From Burkholderiaceae bacterium (lineage in GTDB: Bacteria; Pseudomonadota; Gammaproteobacteria; Burkholderiales; Burkholderiaceae_E): a stretch of 64,000 nucleotides of DNA. Below the pieces are notes generated by a model that was not told the origin of the DNA, did not search any database, and was given only the letters and a program-made list of their open reading frames with translations. Below are positions 61,266 through 64,000 of the stretch, piece by piece (positions within the stretch are counted from its first letter, which is position 1; every line of letters starts with the position of its first letter). The stretch spans positions 1 to 64,000 of the forward strand of contig JADJVQ010000017.1 in NCBI GenBank assembly GCA_016710525.1, written 5' to 3'. The translations under genes and the position numbers were made by a program.

Positions 61266-63489
61266 CCGATGTTCGCGCGGCTGGCTGGTTGTCAGGTCGA
61301 TTGTTCGGCGCAATCTGCGCCCTGTTCTTTGCAGCCTGGTGCGGCGTCTCGGCGGCTCAAACCAACGCGATCGAGGCGGTGACGAGTGCCACATCCGGCA
61401 CGACCACCGTCTTGCGCATTCAGATGAAGGCGCCTCCGGCTGCCCAGCCCGGCGGCTTTTCGATCAACAATCCGCCGCGAATCGCGCTCGATTTCCCCAA
61501 CACCGACAACAAGGCCGGCCAGTCGAGCGTCGACCTGCCGCAGGGCGATGTGCGCAACGTCGCCATCGTGGCGGCCGGCGGTCGAGCCCGGGTGGTGCTC
61601 AATCTGAAGCGGCCGCTGACTTACACGACCAGCATCGAAGGCAACACGGTGCTGGTTTCGCTGACGCCGGTGGCCATCGAGGGCACCAACTCGGCGGCGG
61701 CTGCCACCAGCTTCTCGGCGATCCGGACCGAGTCCAATGCGACCTTCGCGCTGCGCGATATCGATTTTCGACGCGGGCGTGACGGCGAGGGCCGGGTCGT
61801 GATCGACCTGTCCGGTCCCGGCGTGGGCGTGGACATCCGCCAGCAGGGCCAGACCCTGGTGGTCGACTTCCTGAAATCGCGCCTGCCCGACAACCTGCGC
61901 AAGCGCCTGGACGTGGCCGACTTCGGCACGCCGATCAAGGTGGTTCGCGCGACTCAGGTCGGCGACAACGCGCGGCTGGTGATCGAGCCCCAGGGCACCT
62001 GGGAGCACAACGCCTACCAGAGCGAAAACCAGTTCGTGGTCGAGGTCAAGCCGGTTCGCGAAGACCCGAACAAGCTGGGCGGCCGCCAGGGCTACCGCGG
62101 CGATCGCCTGTCGCTGAATTTCCAGAATGTCGACGTGCGCGCCCTGCTGCAGGTGATCGCCGACTTCACCAACCTGAACATCGTCACCAGCGACTCGGTC
62201 GCGGGCAGCCTGACGCTGCGCCTGAAGGATGTGCCCTGGGATCAGGCACTGGACATCGTGCTGCAGTCCAAGGCCCTGGACATGCGCAAGAGCGGCAACG
62301 TGATCCTGATCGCGCCGCGCGAGGAACTGGCCACCAAAGAGAAGCTCGAACTCGAAGCACGCCAGCAGATCTCCGAGATCGAGCCGGTTCGCACCGAGAT
62401 CTTCCAGCTCAACTATCAGAAGGCCGAGAACCTGGCCAAGCTGCTGTCCGACGAGAAGCAGCGTGTGCTGTCCAAGCGCGGCAGCGCGGTGTTCGATGCC
62501 CGGACGAACAAGCTGTTCATCCAGGACACGCCCTCGCGCCTCGAGGAAGTGCGCAAGCTGATCACCCAGATCGACATCACCGTGCGCCAGGTGCTGATCG
62601 AGGCGCGCATCGTCGAGGCTGACGACCGCTTCTCGCGCAATCTGGGAGCCAAGCTGGGCTACAACGACATCTCGTCGACGATCTACCGCACGGTCGGCGC
62701 CACCGACCCGGTCACCGGAGCGGTCAGCGCGCTGAACGTGCCGGTGTATGGATCGGGCCAGAAACTGCTTGGCGCCTACAGCACGATCTCCGGCAATCTG
62801 CGCGGCGTGCAGGATCTGTCGTCCCAGAACGGCAGCGACCTGTCGGGCCTGAACGCCCAGGGCCTGGGCCGCCTGACGGCAGCCGACAACACCAACTTCA
62901 TCAATCTGCCGGCACCGACCGTGGGCGGCTTCAATCCGGCCACCTTCGCGATCAGCCTGTTCGGCTCGAAGCTGACCCGGTTCCTGAACCTGGAGCTGTC
63001 CGCCCTGGAAGCTGACCAGCGGGCAAGGTAATTTCCAGCCCGCGGGTGCTGACCGCGGACCAGAGCAAGGCGATGATCGAGCAGGGCACTGAACTGCCCT
63101 TCCAGCAGGCTACGTCCAGCGGCGCCACGGCCATCCAGTTCCGCAAGGCCAGTCTGCGCCTCGAAGTCACGCCGCAGATCACGCCCGAGGGCAACGTCAT
63201 CCTCGAGGTGGCGGTCAATCGCGACCAGGTCGGCCAGCTGACGCCGGCGGGCTTTGCGATCGACACCCGCGCGGTGCGCACCCAGGTGCTGGTCGAGAAC
63301 GGCGGCACCGTCGTGATCGGCGGCATCTACGAGCAGTTCGAGCGCAATCAGACCAACAAGGTGCCGTTCCTGGGCGACCTGCCCGTCGTGGGCAACGCCT
63401 TCAAGAACAACCTGCGGCGCAACGACCGCACCGAACTGCTGGTCTTCCTGACTCCGCGTGTCATCAGCGACACCGCAATGACCCGCTGA
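61262..63489 (+). CDS. pilQ: Type IV pilus secretin PilQ (one-base deletion in this sequence)
   Basis: The outer-membrane channel for the pilus. A signal peptide (core LFGAICALFFAAWCGVSA) is followed by two AMIN-like peptidoglycan-binding segments, the STN/N0 domain (LSLNFQNVDVRALLQVIADF), N1 and the secretin domain. Near 63022 one G is missing (CAGCGGGCAAGG for CAGCGGGGCAAGG), giving a premature TAA. The next frame continues as PRVLTADQSKAMIEQGTELP through NKVPFLGDLPVVGNAFKNN to the stop at 63489. Corrected length is about 742 residues. Confidence 0.93.
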
Positions 63490-63544
63490 GTTGCGGCAAC
63501 CCCGGTCTCCAGCCACTGCGACCCCCAAGATTCGGACGAGATTC

Positions 63545-64000
63545 ATGAACGACGACAAGATTTCCAAGCGACTGATGCGATGGATCGCCCTGGGCGCGGG
63601 GCTGCTGACGGCGGCCTTCGTGGCCGGCTGCGGCGGCGGCGGCGCCGGTGCCCAGAGTGGCGGCAGCGGCGGCACCAGCGCCACCGATCCGGCCTCGATG
63701 CAGCTGACCACCAGCGTGCCCTCGATCGGCTCGGATGGCCGCACCAGTGCCACCATCAGCGCCATCGTCAAGGATTCGGCCAATCGCACGATGGCCAATC
63801 AGCAGGTCGAGTTTTCCACCGCCGACACCGGTGCGCGGCTGCAGATCGTCAGTGCACGCACGGATGTCAGCGGCGTGGCGAGCGCCACGCTGTCGATCGC
63901 CGATCCGTCCAACCGGGTCATCCGGGTGAATGCGACGAGCGGGTCGCTGTCGCAAACCGTGACGGTCGCGGTGATCGGTACCCAGCTCACGCTGAACGGG
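63545..64000 (+). CDS. Lipoprotein with Big-1-type Ig-like domain (cut off by window end)
   Basis: The frame is open for 152 codons from the ATG at 63545 to the window end. A lipoprotein signal (LLTAAFVAGC, Cys at residue 29) is followed by a Gly/Ser/Ala linker, then an Ig-like repeat: MQLTTSVPSIGSDGRTSATI, VEFSTADTGARLQIVSARTD and SGVASATLSIADPSNRVIRV. This pattern resembles invasin-type Big-1 domains. It is presumably an outer-membrane surface protein. It sits 55 bases after pilQ; a pilus-related role is only positional. Further repeats probably lie beyond the window. Confidence 0.8.
   Translation, partial: MNDDKISKRLMRWIALGAGLLTAAFVAGCGGGGAGAQSGGSGGTSATDPASMQLTTSVPSIGSDGRTSATISAIVKDSANRTMANQQVEFSTADTGARLQIVSARTDVSGVASATLSIADPSNRVIRVNATSGSLSQTVTVAVIGTQLTLNG

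Overview
The window is a high-GC (roughly two-thirds G+C) chromosomal segment from a beta-proteobacterium, most likely Burkholderiales. This rests on a PhaM-type PHA-granule protein, the tRNA-Tyr-Gly-Thr-tuf-tRNA-Trp-secE-nusG order running into rpoBC and a full str/S10/spc/alpha ribosomal superoperon, a nodI/nodJ-like ABC pair after rplQ, a pilMNOPQ operon, and cytochrome c4, msrPQ and cyaY nearby. I cannot assign a genus from sequence alone.

Layout. (1) 1-6780: a FIST-domain sensor overlapping phaM (minus strand), a patatin-like hydrolase, a CoA-binding protein, an O-acetylhomoserine sulfhydrylase, and hpd divergent from an Lrp/AsnC regulator with a perfect inverted repeat between them. (2) 6827-14404, all minus strand: an ABC exporter, a metallo-beta-lactamase-fold protein, a TetR regulator and paaEDCBA, the phenylacetyl-CoA epoxidase. 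With hpd this makes an aromatic-catabolism neighbourhood. (3) 14537-47620, all plus strand: the translation/transcription superoperon with about 40 genes and four tRNAs. (4) 47683-55539: the ABC pair, a CorA-type transporter, hemB, a YihA/EngB GTPase, cytochrome c4, msrPQ, lptM and cyaY. (5) 55354-64000: mrcA (PBP1a) divergent from pilMNOPQ, then a Big-1-type lipoprotein cut off by the window end.

The most striking property is damage to reading frames of genes that should be essential. I count about 22 single- or few-base indels: the first tuf copy (2), rpsC (4), rpsN (6), rpsH (4), rplR (1), rpsE (2, compensating), a corA-like gene (1), cyaY/mrcA (at least 1) and pilQ (1). Most sit in G/C homopolymers or GCGCGC runs, and 17 of them lie between 37,078 and 41,920. 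Homology is intact on both sides of each lesion, so consensus or assembly error is the best explanation. Large genes such as rpoB, rpoC and fusA are clean. I found no CRISPR array, insertion sequence, prophage or convincing new multi-gene system. The less routine signals are small regulatory structures (hpd/lrp operator candidate, paaA upstream palindrome, hairpins at rplL-rpoB, secY-rpmJ and pilM), a metallo-beta-lactamase-fold protein with a degenerate metal motif, PaaD N-terminal octapeptide repeats, and two departures from usual gene order (no infA between secY and rpmJ, no lysA beside lptM).
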